Both the position numbers and the translations under genes were made by a program. This document shows, piece after piece, positions 54,315 to 63,978 of a stretch of 64,000 nt of DNA (positions are counted from its first letter, which is position 1; every line of letters begins with the position of its first letter). Source of the DNA: Sharpea porci (GTDB taxonomy: Bacteria; Bacillota_I; Bacilli_A; Erysipelotrichales; Coprobacillaceae); NCBI RefSeq assembly GCF_009695655.1, contig NZ_VUNM01000007.1, positions 31,419 to 95,418 on the forward strand, read 5' to 3'. A model generated the notes under the pieces. It searched no databases, was not told where the DNA came from, and saw only the letters and a program-made list of their open reading frames with translations.

Positions 54315-54986
54315 TTATTCTGATGTCTGATAACATGTCAGCTGATTTTTACCAAGCTTCTTACACCAATAAGGTGTGATCATGCAATGAGTGCTGCCTG
54401 TCACTGAATCTTCTGGTACGCCCATCTTTGGTGCAAAGATACGGGAAACACAGCCGTAGGCCGTCCCCTTTTGCTGTCACTCCATCAAGTTGCTCCGTTT
54501 TCTTCTGATCGGGCTTCAGATTGATCACTGTATTCTCATCCTCAAGTACCAGAAGAAGATCCCTGTCCAGATAAGCATCAAAAACATCCGCCCCAATGGC
54601 ATCTTTCATAGTATCCATTACAGGGACGGGATTGCAATGATAGGCAAGAAAATTCATGACAGAGGTAGCTTCTTTTTTTGAATATAGAACATTCTCACTT
54701 GTGCCTTGAAATCTATCATTTCGGTGTCTTTTTCGTAAAAGTTAAACAGCACATATGATGTTCCCAGTGTTACATGCTCGCAGAAATCAATTTCACCGCC
54801 TGACGTAAACTAGCGGAGATGATAGCTTTCGCCTTCTTTTACTGTAAAAGCAGTTTCTGAGAAACAGTTTTCTTTGGCAATGTTTTACATCAGCTCATCT
54901 GGAATACATTCATCCATTACGCATACAGCTGCCTGATTTCCCTTAAAAGGGGTATCAGTAAATGCGTCTACTATGTATTGCTTCAA
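54315..54986 (-). pseudogene. Broken PhzF-family isomerase gene
   Basis: Minus-strand reading from a TTG at 54986 gives KQYIVDAFTDTPFKGNQAAV, CVMDECIPDELM, a stop, then NIAKENCFSETAFTVKEG, a second stop, FTSGGEIDFCEHVTLGTSYV and so on. Further on, VFDAYLDRDLLLVLEDENTV leads to a frameshift. The other frame completes CVSRIFAPKMGVPEDSVTGS and THCMITPYW, ending at TAA 54315-54317. These are the PhzF-family hallmarks. At least two stops and one frameshift are present, and it is shorter than the usual 260-300 aa, so an internal deletion is likely. It is not functional. Confidence 0.88.
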
Positions 54987-55931
54987 AATCCATACATCTT
55001 TATATCCAAATTGGTATTCTGAGTTAAGTATAGCAAATAGAATTGAGTATAGCAAATAATCATGAATGGAGGGTGAATAGCATCAATTATATTAAGAAAT
55101 GTTGCCATCCTCTGATTACTGAAATTCTACATAGAGTCGTGCTGATTTCTTATCCTCAACTGTGATCGGGTGTTTGCTATCTCAGGCAACGGAGTGAAAC
55201 ACGTGATTATAGGACAACATATTTTAAACGTTTGAAATTGTCGGATAGTAAATTGTTGTCATCTCCCTTAAGTGTTAAATAATTGACTCATTCAGTTAGT
55301 TAATTCTGATTACAATAAGAATATTTGATAAGGAACTTCTCTCAGTTAAATACAAATGTTATTTCAAGGAATCAATTTTATAACGAAAAAATATCAAAAA
55401 GGAAATTTGAATCATTCGATATTTATGAGAGTTGTTCCCTATCAGAAAAAATATAAGAAAAGGACAAATACGAAGGTTTTCATGGGCTCAACCTCATATC
55501 GCTTATTTTGTTAATTGCTTTAAAGCTGTTGATAGACTGATTTTCAAGGAAGGAACAATGCATATTTCTGTATTGATTTTTTTTATTGTTTTTATATGTT
55601 TAAGCATCCTCTGGGGTATTTTTGTACATATTTAATGTACCGATATGGATGTTTTTTTATATTAATTGAATGGAAATGCTGAAAATGATATGTGTTGTAA
55701 TAATAGTTAGGGCACATTTTCATGTGTTATAATTGATATGGTTAGTCATTATATATTTGTTGGAGTGATACAATGTTAGATGAGTTTTTTCTAAAAATGA
55801 AGTACAAAAAGGATATATAACTTGTATATGGGACTATGTTCAAAACATCACTATATTGAAAATATAGCGTAATAAAAGAAATTTGAGAGTTTAGCTATTG
55901 ACTCCTTGGCAATTTTCTTTTAGCTAATTTA
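54987..55931. other. Gene-poor decayed stretch
   Basis: About 950 bp without a convincing gene. It holds a 13-bp direct repeat AGTATAGCAAATA at 55027-55039 and 55046-55058. A 25-codon membrane-peptide frame is listed separately. A 15-codon frame, MLDEFFLKMKYKKDI (55773-55820), has a TGGAGTG ribosome-like site and looks like the truncated start of a lost gene. The rest is AT-rich with no stem-loop of note. Confidence 0.5.
55558..55635 (+). CDS. Possible 25-aa membrane peptide
   Basis: MHISVLIFFIVFICLSILWG plus 5 residues, nearly all hydrophobic, with AAGGAAGG 4-9 nt before the ATG. The size and composition resemble small single-pass peptides, including type I toxins. No antisense RNA or partner is evident, so it may be chance in a decayed region. 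Confidence 0.3.
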   Translation: MHISVLIFFIVFICLSILWGIFVHI

Positions 55932-55940
55932 TGATATAAT
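55932..55940 (+). promoter_or_regulatory. Extended -10 promoter of the BIG2 lipoprotein gene
   Basis: TGATATAAT, 23 bp before the ATG; a GGAGG ribosome site lies between. No clear -35. Confidence 0.55.
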
Positions 55941-55963
55941 GGGCAATACAGGAGGAAATACGC

Positions 55964-58900
55964 ATGAAACGTATCTTAGCAGGCCTTTTTGTCGCAGCGT
56001 TCGCAATAAGTGGCTGTAGCAGTTCAAAGAGTGAGACTGTGACATTTATGGCAAAAAACAAGGCTGGAAATCTCTACGCATTATATAATACAAAGGGCAA
56101 AAAACTGACTGATTATGATTATAAGAGCTATCAGGAAGTGAAGAATGCAGGATATATTGTAAAGAATAATAAAGATCAATATCGTTTTATTAATTATGAT
56201 GGTAAGGAAACAATCAATAATAAATATATCTCTGGCACAAATACCTTACTCACAACCTACAATACCCCATCAACACATCTACAATTTGAAAAGAATGAAC
56301 TTACGCTTGAAGAACTTACAAGTACAACACTGAATTTACAGAATGCTTCAAGCACACCTGTTTACAGTTCATCCAATAATAAGATTGTGACAGTGGATCA
56401 AAATGGTGTCGTCAATGCAATGAAAGCAGGTCGGGCAATGATAACAGCACGTGTGGGTGATGAAAGTGTTGATACAGTCATTACCGTTACACCTATCATC
56501 CCTCGCTTATCGACAAAGCATATCAAACTCAATATTGGTCAGACAGAAGATATTGCAGTATTGGATAATCGTGATCGTGAAGTGAAATGGTCGAGTGCAC
56601 ATGACAAGATTGCTTCTATTGATGCAAATGGTCATCTCACAGCGTTAAAGAAGGGCACAACAACAATCAAAGCACAAACTGGTGATAATACGCTCGAGGC
56701 AAAGGTCGAAGTAACTGAACCTACGGTGAGTGCTGATATCAAGAAAACAACTGTCTTTCAGGATGATGATCCCTTTAAGATTACCTTAAATGGTGTACGT
56801 GAAGGAGAAACAGTGAAATGGTCATCGGGTAATAAAAAGATTGCCCTTGTGGATCAAAATGGCCAAGTTGTTCCTAAGAAAGCTGGTAAAGTGACAATCA
56901 CGGCAAGTGTGATGAGTCAGAAGATTCATGTGCTTGTAACAGTGAAGAAACGTGACTTACGTTTAAAAAAGAAAAACTATGATTTAACTGTTGGTCAGGA
57001 AACAAATGTTGAGATTAAGGATCTTAAAGCGAATAGTGCTGTTAGTTATCAATCAGCCAATCCTGATATTGTATCCATTGATGAAAATGGCAAGCTGACA
57101 GCTTTGAAGAAAGGCAATACAACCATCAAGGCGACTATAGGCAAACGTAAGCTTAAAGCCCAGGTTCATGTATCCAATGTCAAAGTAGCTATCAGTCAAA
57201 AAGAAGCAAGTTTGATTGAACTTGAAACATTACAATTAACTGTAAGAAATAGTGATCCTAATAGTCCTATTACATGGTCTTCAAACAAGAATGATATAGC
57301 TGAAGTGGATCAAAATGGTCTTGTCACAGCGAAGAAAAAAGGAACCGCAACCATCACGGCTACAATTGGTAATAAAAAATATCAATCAAAGATAACTGTG
57401 AAGAAACGTGTGCTTTCTCTCGATAAAGAAAATATTGTTCTGATGGAAGATGAACAGACTAAAGTTGGTATTCGTCATGTTAAGAAAGATGCCTCTGTGA
57501 CATATAAGAGTGCTGATGAAAAGATTGCGAAGATTGAAAATGGCATTCTTACAGCTATCAAATCCGGCAAGACAAAGATAAGTCTTACTGCTGAAGGTAA
57601 GACATTCACAACAACAGTTACTGTTAAAGACCGTCCAATCACTCTTGATGAAAAACAAAAGACATTAATGCTTGGTAAGAATAGCCAGATTAAGGTGAAG
57701 AATGCAGGCAAGCGTACTTTAAGCTTTAAGACAGGCAAGAAAGATGTTATTGAAGTGGATGAAAAGGGTGAAGTGCGTGCATTAAATCCAGGTGAGGATG
57801 TTGTGACGATTCAAGCTGGTGATACAACGCTTAAATGTAAGATTATTGTCAAAGAAGAAAAGCTTTCTGTACCTGCGACAATGACGATGACAAAAGGCGC
57901 AACTGGTAGTATTCAAGTCAAGAATCTTGTCAATCAGCATATCACTTGGGTAAGTGATGATCCTGAAGTAGCCAGTGTTGATGAAGCAGGTCTTATTACG
58001 GCTCATAAAGCAGGCAGAGCAGTTATCACGGCAACTATCAACAAGAAAAACTATCAAACTAAACTCACAGTCAAACGTGATTCCAATACTTTGGTAAAGA
58101 CAAAGAATGTACCTTTATCTTATAAACAGACAGCTATTATAAATGCAGAAGGAAAAACTATTTATAAGGCTGATAAGAATGTCGCGCTTAAGAAAACAGA
58201 TGTCCCTGTGCTTTATGAAAAAGGGCATTATCGTGTTCTCTATGATACAAAGAAAGATCTCTATAATGGCAAAGAAGAAGTAATGTATACGCTAGGAAAT
58301 CAACATGTCATTGTGCTTGTCTTCAACCATAAGCTACAGATCTTCTTCATCTCCCAAGTCAACAAGCCATTGACTCTTGATGAAGGTGGAAATTATCAGA
58401 TAATGGCTAGCAATGATCATCAAGTTGTTCTCTATGATGCAGATAATAAGGCCGCTATCGTTGCTGATGGAAAGAAGAAAATGATTTCCTGTGTTGATCA
58501 GGAAGTGACGAAAGCCTCTCTATCCAACAACAATATCATGCTTGAAAATACATCAGGAACATATCTTATCAACAAGAAAGGCCAGAGTGTCAAAATCAAT
58601 TCCTACTATCAGGATAGTGAACATTATCTTGTGCGTGATGAACAGTATGTTTATGGCCCACATGTTGTTGTGAATGGACAGAAGAGATATAAAATTAAGG
58701 ATGTTCAATTAAAACCAGCAGTCACTTATTTAGCGGGTCAGCTCTATCCTGTTTATGTCAAAGATCAAGGCTTTGTTTACTATGATATGAATGGTAAGAA
58801 AGCTTTTGATAAGGTCTTTGTAGAAGCAGAAGCTTTTGATCAGAATGCTTTAGCGATTGCCATCAAGAAGAATCAAGAATATGTTCTGATTGATGAGAAG

Positions 58901-59236
58901 GGCAAAGCAATTCTCACTTCTAAACAAAGAATTGCTTATATTGGTGGTGATTATTATGCTTATTATAAGGCTGATGGTTCATTTACGGTTTATGATTCTA
59001 CAGGAGAAGAAGTTCTAGAAGACAAATGTACAGACTTTACAAAAGATGCCCTACAACGTATTGATGGTGTCACATATGTCATCTTAAATAGAAATGGTCG
59101 TCATTATATCTATGATGCAGATGATGGCTTTAAAGTTGTCTTCTCAACAGAAGAAGCTGTTGCACTTGATGCCAGGGGCTTTATTGTTGTAAATGAAAGA
59201 AAGTATTATGATTTAAAAGGAAAAGCGATAAATTAG
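55964..59236 (+). CDS. Large lipoprotein with eight BIG2 (Ig-like) repeats
   Basis: The 1090-aa protein begins with lipoprotein signal MKRILAGLFVAAFAISGC (lipobox ISGC, Cys18). After a short region it has eight tandem bacterial Ig-like group 2 domains, about residues 105-705. Each ends in a form of SSxxxKIAxVDxNGxVxAxKxGxxxITA (examples: YSSSNNKIVTVDQNGVVNAM, WSSNKNDIAEVDQNGLVTAK, WVSDDPEVASVDEAGLITAH). The last 380 residues are different: short beta repeats with GY..YD..GK phrases like WG-type or propeller strands. It should sit on the outer membrane face and bind protein or glycan. A methyltransferase-like membrane protein follows in the same operon, 10 bp away. Confidence 0.9.
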   Translation: MKRILAGLFVAAFAISGCSSSKSETVTFMAKNKAGNLYALYNTKGKKLTDYDYKSYQEVKNAGYIVKNNKDQYRFINYDGKETINNKYISGTNTLLTTYNTPSTHLQFEKNELTLEELTSTTLNLQNASSTPVYSSSNNKIVTVDQNGVVNAMKAGRAMITARVGDESVDTVITVTPIIPRLSTKHIKLNIGQTEDIAVLDNRDREVKWSSAHDKIASIDANGHLTALKKGTTTIKAQTGDNTLEAKVEVTEPTVSADIKKTTVFQDDDPFKITLNGVREGETVKWSSGNKKIALVDQNGQVVPKKAGKVTITASVMSQKIHVLVTVKKRDLRLKKKNYDLTVGQETNVEIKDLKANSAVSYQSANPDIVSIDENGKLTALKKGNTTIKATIGKRKLKAQVHVSNVKVAISQKEASLIELETLQLTVRNSDPNSPITWSSNKNDIAEVDQNGLVTAKKKGTATITATIGNKKYQSKITVKKRVLSLDKENIVLMEDEQTKVGIRHVKKDASVTYKSADEKIAKIENGILTAIKSGKTKISLTAEGKTFTTTVTVKDRPITLDEKQKTLMLGKNSQIKVKNAGKRTLSFKTGKKDVIEVDEKGEVRALNPGEDVVTIQAGDTTLKCKIIVKEEKLSVPATMTMTKGATGSIQVKNLVNQHITWVSDDPEVASVDEAGLITAHKAGRAVITATINKKNYQTKLTVKRDSNTLVKTKNVPLSYKQTAIINAEGKTIYKADKNVALKKTDVPVLYEKGHYRVLYDTKKDLYNGKEEVMYTLGNQHVIVLVFNHKLQIFFISQVNKPLTLDEGGNYQIMASNDHQVVLYDADNKAAIVADGKKKMISCVDQEVTKASLSNNNIMLENTSGTYLINKKGQSVKINSYYQDSEHYLVRDEQYVYGPHVVVNGQKRYKIKDVQLKPAVTYLAGQLYPVYVKDQGFVYYDMNGKKAFDKVFVEAEAFDQNALAIAIKKNQEYVLIDEKGKAILTSKQRIAYIGGDYYAYYKADGSFTVYDSTGEEVLEDKCTDFTKDALQRIDGVTYVILNRNGRHYIYDADDGFKVVFSTEEAVALDARGFIVVNERKYYDLKGKAIN

Positions 59237-59246
59237 GGAGGATATT

Positions 59247-60344
59247 ATGAATAATGTGATGAGTCTCTTTGTCTCACTTCTTGCATTAATCGGCATTCTT
59301 CTTGTAATGCAGATTATTACGGTAGAGATCATGGCAAGAAAAGCACTAAAGACAAATAATACAGGATATTTTATGATTTTCAATTTACCCTATAGCTATA
59401 ATCGTTCAGCACGTATGGGCTTTGTTTATTTCTTTGTTTATTTACTATTCTTTAGTGAAAAGGTGTTTTCAACAGAATGGTTCCTTTACTTACTTGTCTT
59501 TATTGCCATGGGGATTGTTTCTGATGCTGTTGTGCAGTATTTAGTGCTTTATTATGGCAAGATACGTTTTAAGAAATATATTGTTGAAACAGAAAAGCTA
59601 GAAGATGAAGTGAAAGCTTACTTTAATCAGGAGGAAGCAGCTTCAGAAGACTATGAACGCTCTATGCCTACTTACAATGAAATAGAACTGACAAAAAAAT
59701 ATCTTCAGCCAACAGATCATCTAGCCTTTATGTCCATTGATGGCGGAGATTATGTCAAGAACTTTCAGACCTATCCAGAAGTGACTTTTGATGTTGAACC
59801 TTTCTTTGATCAATATCAAGTCGAACAGAATCTTTCCGGCCTTCCTATTAAAGTCACTGGACTCACTCAGGAAAAGGGCTTGCCTTTTAAAGATAATCAT
59901 ATTGATCTATTTGCGAATGAATATTCTACATATGATAAAAATGAAGTAGTGCGTGTATTGAAGCCAGGAGGCATCTTTGTCCTTAATCAGAATGGCAGCG
60001 AGAATCTCAAAGAATTCCTCAATATGTATATGCCTTTAGCTTTACGCAGTCAATGGAATGTGGAAACAGCTAAACAATCATTGATCAATGTAGGATTTAC
60101 GATACTAGAAGCATATGAAGACTATGGTTATCTGCATTTTAGAAGTCTTAGCCAGCTGGATACTTATCTCAAAAAAGTCGTCCCAGAATTAACAAAGGAA
60201 CGTGAAAAATTTGTGACGTTTTATACACAAGCTTTACGAGATATCAAAAATCAAGGCTTTTACAGCCTTTCTACATACCGATTTATTATTATTGCGAAAC
60301 TTACCGGAAGCTATCAGGAAATAGCTCAAGAGCATCAATTATGA
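59247..60344 (+). CDS. Membrane-anchored methyltransferase-like protein
   Basis: The 365-aa protein has hydrophobic segments at about 5-28, 55-75 and 80-105. A cytoplasmic domain follows (about 140-330) with class I methyltransferase features: GLPFKDNHIDLFANEYSTYD and EVVRVLKPGGIFVLNQNG. The usual glycine-rich motif I is replaced by LAFMSIDGGDYV, so SAM binding is uncertain. It starts 10 bp after the BIG2 lipoprotein gene with GGGAGG and shares its transcript; its target could be that lipoprotein or a membrane lipid (inference). Confidence 0.7.
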   Translation: MNNVMSLFVSLLALIGILLVMQIITVEIMARKALKTNNTGYFMIFNLPYSYNRSARMGFVYFFVYLLFFSEKVFSTEWFLYLLVFIAMGIVSDAVVQYLVLYYGKIRFKKYIVETEKLEDEVKAYFNQEEAASEDYERSMPTYNEIELTKKYLQPTDHLAFMSIDGGDYVKNFQTYPEVTFDVEPFFDQYQVEQNLSGLPIKVTGLTQEKGLPFKDNHIDLFANEYSTYDKNEVVRVLKPGGIFVLNQNGSENLKEFLNMYMPLALRSQWNVETAKQSLINVGFTILEAYEDYGYLHFRSLSQLDTYLKKVVPELTKEREKFVTFYTQALRDIKNQGFYSLSTYRFIIIAKLTGSYQEIAQEHQL

Positions 60345-60357
60345 TGCTCTTTTTTTG
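60329..60357 (+). terminator. Terminator of the BIG2 operon
   Basis: AGAGCATCA / TGATGCTCT with a 4-nt loop, then TTTTTT, overlapping the stop codon. Confidence 0.9.
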
Positions 60358-60494
60358 GTGTATTTATGGGGATAATTTATAATGAAAAAAATCACAAGAA
60401 ATCGTTGGAATATATGCATTTGAAAAGGATTGATGTGTTTGTATGTAAGCGATTTAAAAAAGTTTAGAGAAGTTATGGAAATGTGTAGAATTTG

Positions 60495-60503
60495 TGCTAT
60501 AAT
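60495..60503 (+). promoter_or_regulatory. Extended -10 promoter of ptsH
   Basis: TGCTATAAT, 28 bp upstream of the ATG, with AGGAGG between. Confidence 0.65.
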
Positions 60504-60531
60504 GAATGCATATTCAAGGAGGATTTTATTA

Positions 60532-60798
60532 ATGGAAAAATATTCATTCGTTGTAGCTGATCCAGTAGGATTACATGCTAGACCTGCAACTATCTTAGTA
60601 AACCAGGCTTCAAAATTTACTTCAAACATTAAATTAACTTATAATGGTAAAGAAGTTAACTTAAAGTCTATCATGGGTGTTATGTCTTTAGGTGTTCCAA
60701 CTAAGGCTAGCGTTGAAATCACTGCTGAAGGTGAAGATGAAAAAGACGCAATCGCATCTATCGAAAAAGTTGTTAAAGAACAGAAAGTTGCTGAATAA
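60532..60798 (+). CDS. ptsH: Phosphocarrier protein HPr
   Basis: The 88-aa protein has the phosphorylated His15 in VGLHARPAT and the regulatory Ser46 in [10 protein letters not shown] (the HPr kinase site of Firmicutes). HPr passes phosphate from enzyme I to sugar-specific EII proteins, including the two PTS transporters in this window. It stands alone with its own promoter and terminator; ptsI is not adjacent. ATG 60532 after AAGGAGG; the longer frame from 60430 is spurious. Confidence 0.97.
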   Translation: MEKYSFVVADPVGLHARPATILVNQASKFTSNIKLTYNGKEVNLKSIMGVMSLGVPTKASVEITAEGEDEKDAIASIEKVVKEQKVAE

Positions 60799-60808
60799 TA
60801 AGAATGAG

Positions 60809-60835
60809 AAGGAGAGGAAACTCTCCTTTTATTTT
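60809..60835 (+). terminator. Terminator of ptsH
   Basis: AAGGAGAG-GAAA-CTCTCCTT followed by TTATTTTT. Confidence 0.9.
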
Positions 60836-60910
60836 TCAAAAAAATGATTGCCCTTACATTTTATTATTGGTATGCTTTAAATATCAATATGTAAGAAGGG
60901 GTAAACAATT

Positions 60911-61672
60911 ATGTACGATGATACTTTTGATGCATTAAGTAATGCAGCAAGAAACAAATCAAGGTTCTTAAAGAAAAGACCAATAGGCTATTTTATTTCC
61001 TCAATGATGGCAGGGGCCTTTATTGGCTTTGGGAATATCTTGATTAATACAATTGGTGGCTTATTAAATGGTGCTCCAGCCACAAAGATTGTCATGGGGG
61101 CAGCATTTGGCATTGCCTTATCGCTTGTCGTAATCGCTGGGGCAGAACTCTTTACTGGCAATACGCTGGTCATGAGTGCTGGTGTTATGAAGAAGAAAGT
61201 TTCAATCAAGGATATGTTGATATTATTTGTCGTATGCTGGATTGGAAACTTGGCAGGCAGTGCGCTGTTGGCATGGCTATTTGAGCTATCGGGCATGAAT
61301 ACGCCTGCTACAGCGAAATTCTTGGCGACAGGGGCACTTGCGAAAATGTCAGCTGGCGCCTTACAGTTATTTGTCAGAGGCATTTTATGTAATGTTCTTG
61401 TTTGTTTGGCTGTCTGGTGTGGCTTTAGATGCAAGAGTGATTCAGGAAAGTTGATTATGATTTTCTGGTGCTTATTTGCCTTTATTATTTGTGGCTTTGA
61501 ACACTCTATTGCGAATATGACACAGTTAACTGTAGCTTTATTGAATCCAGCTGGATTACCAATAACTTTGTCTGGTTATTTCTATAATTTAATCGTTGTA
61601 ACATTAGGTAATATTGTTGGTGGTATTGTTTTTGTAGCTCTCCCTTATTTCTTGGCAACAAACAAAGATTAA
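60911..61672 (+). CDS. Formate/nitrite transporter family channel
   Basis: The 253-aa membrane protein has six hydrophobic segments. FNT signatures: GAFIGFGNILINTIGG, the omega-loop-like ELFTGNTLVMSAGVM, the conserved CNVLVCLAVWCGF with the central helix, and FEHSIANMTQL with the gating His. It moves formate, nitrite or a similar small anion. The sequence does not separate FocA from NirC. AAGAAGGGG precedes the ATG. Confidence 0.94.
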   Translation: MYDDTFDALSNAARNKSRFLKKRPIGYFISSMMAGAFIGFGNILINTIGGLLNGAPATKIVMGAAFGIALSLVVIAGAELFTGNTLVMSAGVMKKKVSIKDMLILFVVCWIGNLAGSALLAWLFELSGMNTPATAKFLATGALAKMSAGALQLFVRGILCNVLVCLAVWCGFRCKSDSGKLIMIFWCLFAFIICGFEHSIANMTQLTVALLNPAGLPITLSGYFYNLIVVTLGNIVGGIVFVALPYFLATNKD

Positions 61673-61733
61673 TTGTGTAGGATAAATATCAATGTGGTAA
61701 CCGTTTTCTATTTTAAGAAAATGAGAAGTTTGT

Positions 61734-61739
61734 TATAAT
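61734..61739 (+). promoter_or_regulatory. -10 box of the phosphoglucomutase promoter
   Basis: TATAAT 21 bp before the start; the -35 is weak (AT-rich). Confidence 0.5.
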
Positions 61740-61760
61740 GGTGCTAGAGGTGAATTGAGA

Positions 61761-63446
61761 ATGGATTATAAGACAAATTATGAAAAATGGCTTAACTTCG
61801 AAGGTATGGATAGTACTTTGAAGAATGAATTAAAGGGCATGGATGAAAAGACAAAGGAAGATGCCTTCTATAAAAATATTGAATTTGGTACAGCAGGTAT
61901 GCGTGGTGTTCTTGGTGCTGGTACAAACCGTATGAATATCTACATGGTCAGAAAAGCAAATGTAGGCTATGCGAAATGGATTCTAGAACAGCCAAATGGG
62001 AAAGAAAGAGGTGTTGTTATTTCTTATGATAACAGACATCAATCTTATATCTTTGCGAATGAATCAGCAAAGATTTTAGCTGGTTTTGGTATTAAGACAT
62101 ATATCATGGAATCATTAAGACCAACACCTGAATTATCATTTGCGGTAAGATATTTAAAATGTGCTGGTGGGATCATGATTACTGCTTCTCATAACCCAGC
62201 TGAATATAATGGCTATAAGGTTTATGATGATACAGGTTGTCAGCTTATTCCTGAATGGGCAGATCAGGTGACTCAATATGTCAATGAAGTAGAAGACGAA
62301 TTAGCAGTCAAAGTTCCTGCTGAAGATGAAGTTTATGATCTTATTAACTGGGTTGGTGAAGAAATTGACCGTGCATACTATGATGCGGTTAAGAGCTGTG
62401 AAATCAATCCTGGCTTAGACAAGAGTGACTTCAAGATTGTCTATTCCCCACAGCATGGTGCTGATAACTGGCCAGTAAGAACAGTATTGAAAGAATTGGG
62501 TTATGATATTGTGCCTGTATTGTCACAATGTGCACCAGATCCAGATTACTACAATACAAAATCTCCTAACCCAGAAGTACCTTCTTCCTATGATGAAGCT
62601 ATCAAACTAGCAAAGAGAGTAGATGCTGATGTCATTGCGATTACTGATCCTGATGGTGATAGACTTGGGGTTGTTGCAAAACATAATGGTGAATATGTAC
62701 TCATGTCTGGTAACCAGTCAGCTGCAGTTTATCTTGAATATATCCTTTCACAATTAAAAGAACAGGGTAAACTTCCTACTAATGCGGTTATGTATAATAC
62801 TATTGTAACTTCTGATTTAGGTGAACTTGTTGCGAGAAGCTATGGTGTTGATGTTGAAAAGACATTAACTGGCTTTAAATTTATTGGTGATAAGATTAGA
62901 AAATATGAGAAGACAGGTGAAAAACAGTTTATCTTTGGTTATGAAGAATCTTATGGCTGTGTTGTTAAAGACTTTGTCAGAGATAAAGATGCTGTACAGG
63001 CTGTCTTACTTGCTGCAGAATGTGGTAATTACTACAAGAAACAGGGCAAGGATCTCATTGATGTCTTAAATGAACTTTATGCTAAACATGGTACATTCAA
63101 GGAAAGCCAGATTGCTCTTGCTAAAGCTGGTGTAGAAGGCGCTAAGCGTATTGCTGAAATTATGAACACTTTGAGAGCAGAAGCACCAAAGGAAATTGGT
63201 GGCTACAAGGTTACTTTAGCTGAAGATTATGCTAATTCAACACGCAGTGATGGTAGTGTTATTGACTTACCTAAATCAAATGTTCTGAAATATTATTTAG
63301 AAGATGGTAGCTGGATTGCTGCTAGACCATCTGGTACAGAACCAAAATGTAAATTCTATTTCTCAATTAAAGGCAAAGATGCTGCTGATGCTGCAAACAA
63401 GACAGAAGTCTTCCAAAAAGCTATGATGGATGCAATTGGAGAATAA
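61761..63446 (+). CDS. pgcA: Alpha-phosphoglucomutase / phosphomannomutase
   Basis: The 561-aa protein has the phosphoserine loop TASHNPAEYNGYK (Ser in ASHNP), the magnesium loop DPDGDRLG, the sugar-binding loop GYEESYG and the phosphate loop RPSGTEPK. The N-terminal FGTAGMRGVLGAGTNRMN is typical of the PgcA/PGM2-like subgroup. It interconverts glucose-1-P and glucose-6-P for envelope and glycan precursors. ATG 61761 with AGAGGTGA is preferred over TTG 61755. The gene stands alone, ended by a strong terminator. Confidence 0.95.
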   Translation: MDYKTNYEKWLNFEGMDSTLKNELKGMDEKTKEDAFYKNIEFGTAGMRGVLGAGTNRMNIYMVRKANVGYAKWILEQPNGKERGVVISYDNRHQSYIFANESAKILAGFGIKTYIMESLRPTPELSFAVRYLKCAGGIMITASHNPAEYNGYKVYDDTGCQLIPEWADQVTQYVNEVEDELAVKVPAEDEVYDLINWVGEEIDRAYYDAVKSCEINPGLDKSDFKIVYSPQHGADNWPVRTVLKELGYDIVPVLSQCAPDPDYYNTKSPNPEVPSSYDEAIKLAKRVDADVIAITDPDGDRLGVVAKHNGEYVLMSGNQSAAVYLEYILSQLKEQGKLPTNAVMYNTIVTSDLGELVARSYGVDVEKTLTGFKFIGDKIRKYEKTGEKQFIFGYEESYGCVVKDFVRDKDAVQAVLLAAECGNYYKKQGKDLIDVLNELYAKHGTFKESQIALAKAGVEGAKRIAEIMNTLRAEAPKEIGGYKVTLAEDYANSTRSDGSVIDLPKSNVLKYYLEDGSWIAARPSGTEPKCKFYFSIKGKDAADAANKTEVFQKAMMDAIGE

Positions 63447-63450
63447 TATG

Positions 63451-63478
63451 AAAAGCGTTGAATTATTCAACGCTTTTT
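63451..63478 (+). terminator. Terminator of pgcA
   Basis: AAAAGCGTTGAA / TTCAACGCTTTT with a short loop, then TT. Confidence 0.9.
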
Positions 63479-63561
63479 AAATATTCTGGGAAAAGAGAAA
63501 AATTCTATTTTCAGACAGACTTAGAAAATTACATAACTGGCTTTTTTTTAGATGGGAATAT

Positions 63562-63570
63562 TGGTATAAT
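63562..63570 (+). promoter_or_regulatory. Extended -10 promoter of the zinc-ribbon protein gene
   Basis: TGGTATAAT, 26 bp before ATG 63597. Confidence 0.6.
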
Positions 63571-63596
63571 ATTTCAAGTAAGGAAGGGTGAGTGTT

Positions 63597-63875
63597 ATGA
63601 GTCTTAAGACAACACAGCTTTTAATTGGACTTACAAGGAAGATAGCACTGGTGCTAGCCGTCCTTGCTGGAGTGAGCTTGATCATGAAGCTAAGAACAAT
63701 AGCTATGATTATGTTTATTGCCTTAGTCGTCATGCTTGTTGTTTATTTTGCTTTGGCATTGGTATCGTGGCGTTGTCCAAGCTGTCATCAGTATTTGCCA
63801 TTGAAGAATGCGACAAAGCTTAAGGAATGCCCACATTGTCATCATCCCATAGATAAGACACCAATAAAAAAATAG
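63597..63875 (+). CDS. Small membrane protein with C-terminal zinc ribbon
   Basis: The 92-aa protein has two hydrophobic segments (about 15-30 and 33-56) and then a CPSC ... CPHC pair (about 60-80) that should bind one zinc, followed by a Lys-rich end. No further family assignment. GGAAGGGTGAG precedes ATG 63597; a GTG 9 bp upstream overlaps that site. Confidence 0.8.
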   Translation: MSLKTTQLLIGLTRKIALVLAVLAGVSLIMKLRTIAMIMFIALVVMLVVYFALALVSWRCPSCHQYLPLKNATKLKECPHCHHPIDKTPIKK

Positions 63876-63903
63876 GGAATGTCCCGAAATAACTAAATAT
63901 TTT

Positions 63904-63930
63904 GAGGTCTGCTAAGCAGATCTCTTTTTC
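63904..63930 (+). terminator. Intrinsic terminator
   Basis: GAGGTCTGC / GCAGATCTC (one G-U pair) with a 3-nt loop, then TTTTTC. Confidence 0.85.
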
Positions 63931-63978
63931 ATCTTCGATTCCATGAGTGATAGAGGATTTCTGCAATATACAGGCATA

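Noticed and set aside
55432..55635. 67-codon plus-strand protein starting at 55432
   Set aside because: No ribosome site at 55432; only the internal ATG at 55558 has one, and the upstream part looks like random AT-rich sequence.
60988..61434. 148-codon minus-strand frame inside the formate/nitrite transporter gene
   Set aside because: Antisense shadow with low-complexity Ala/Pro-rich composition.
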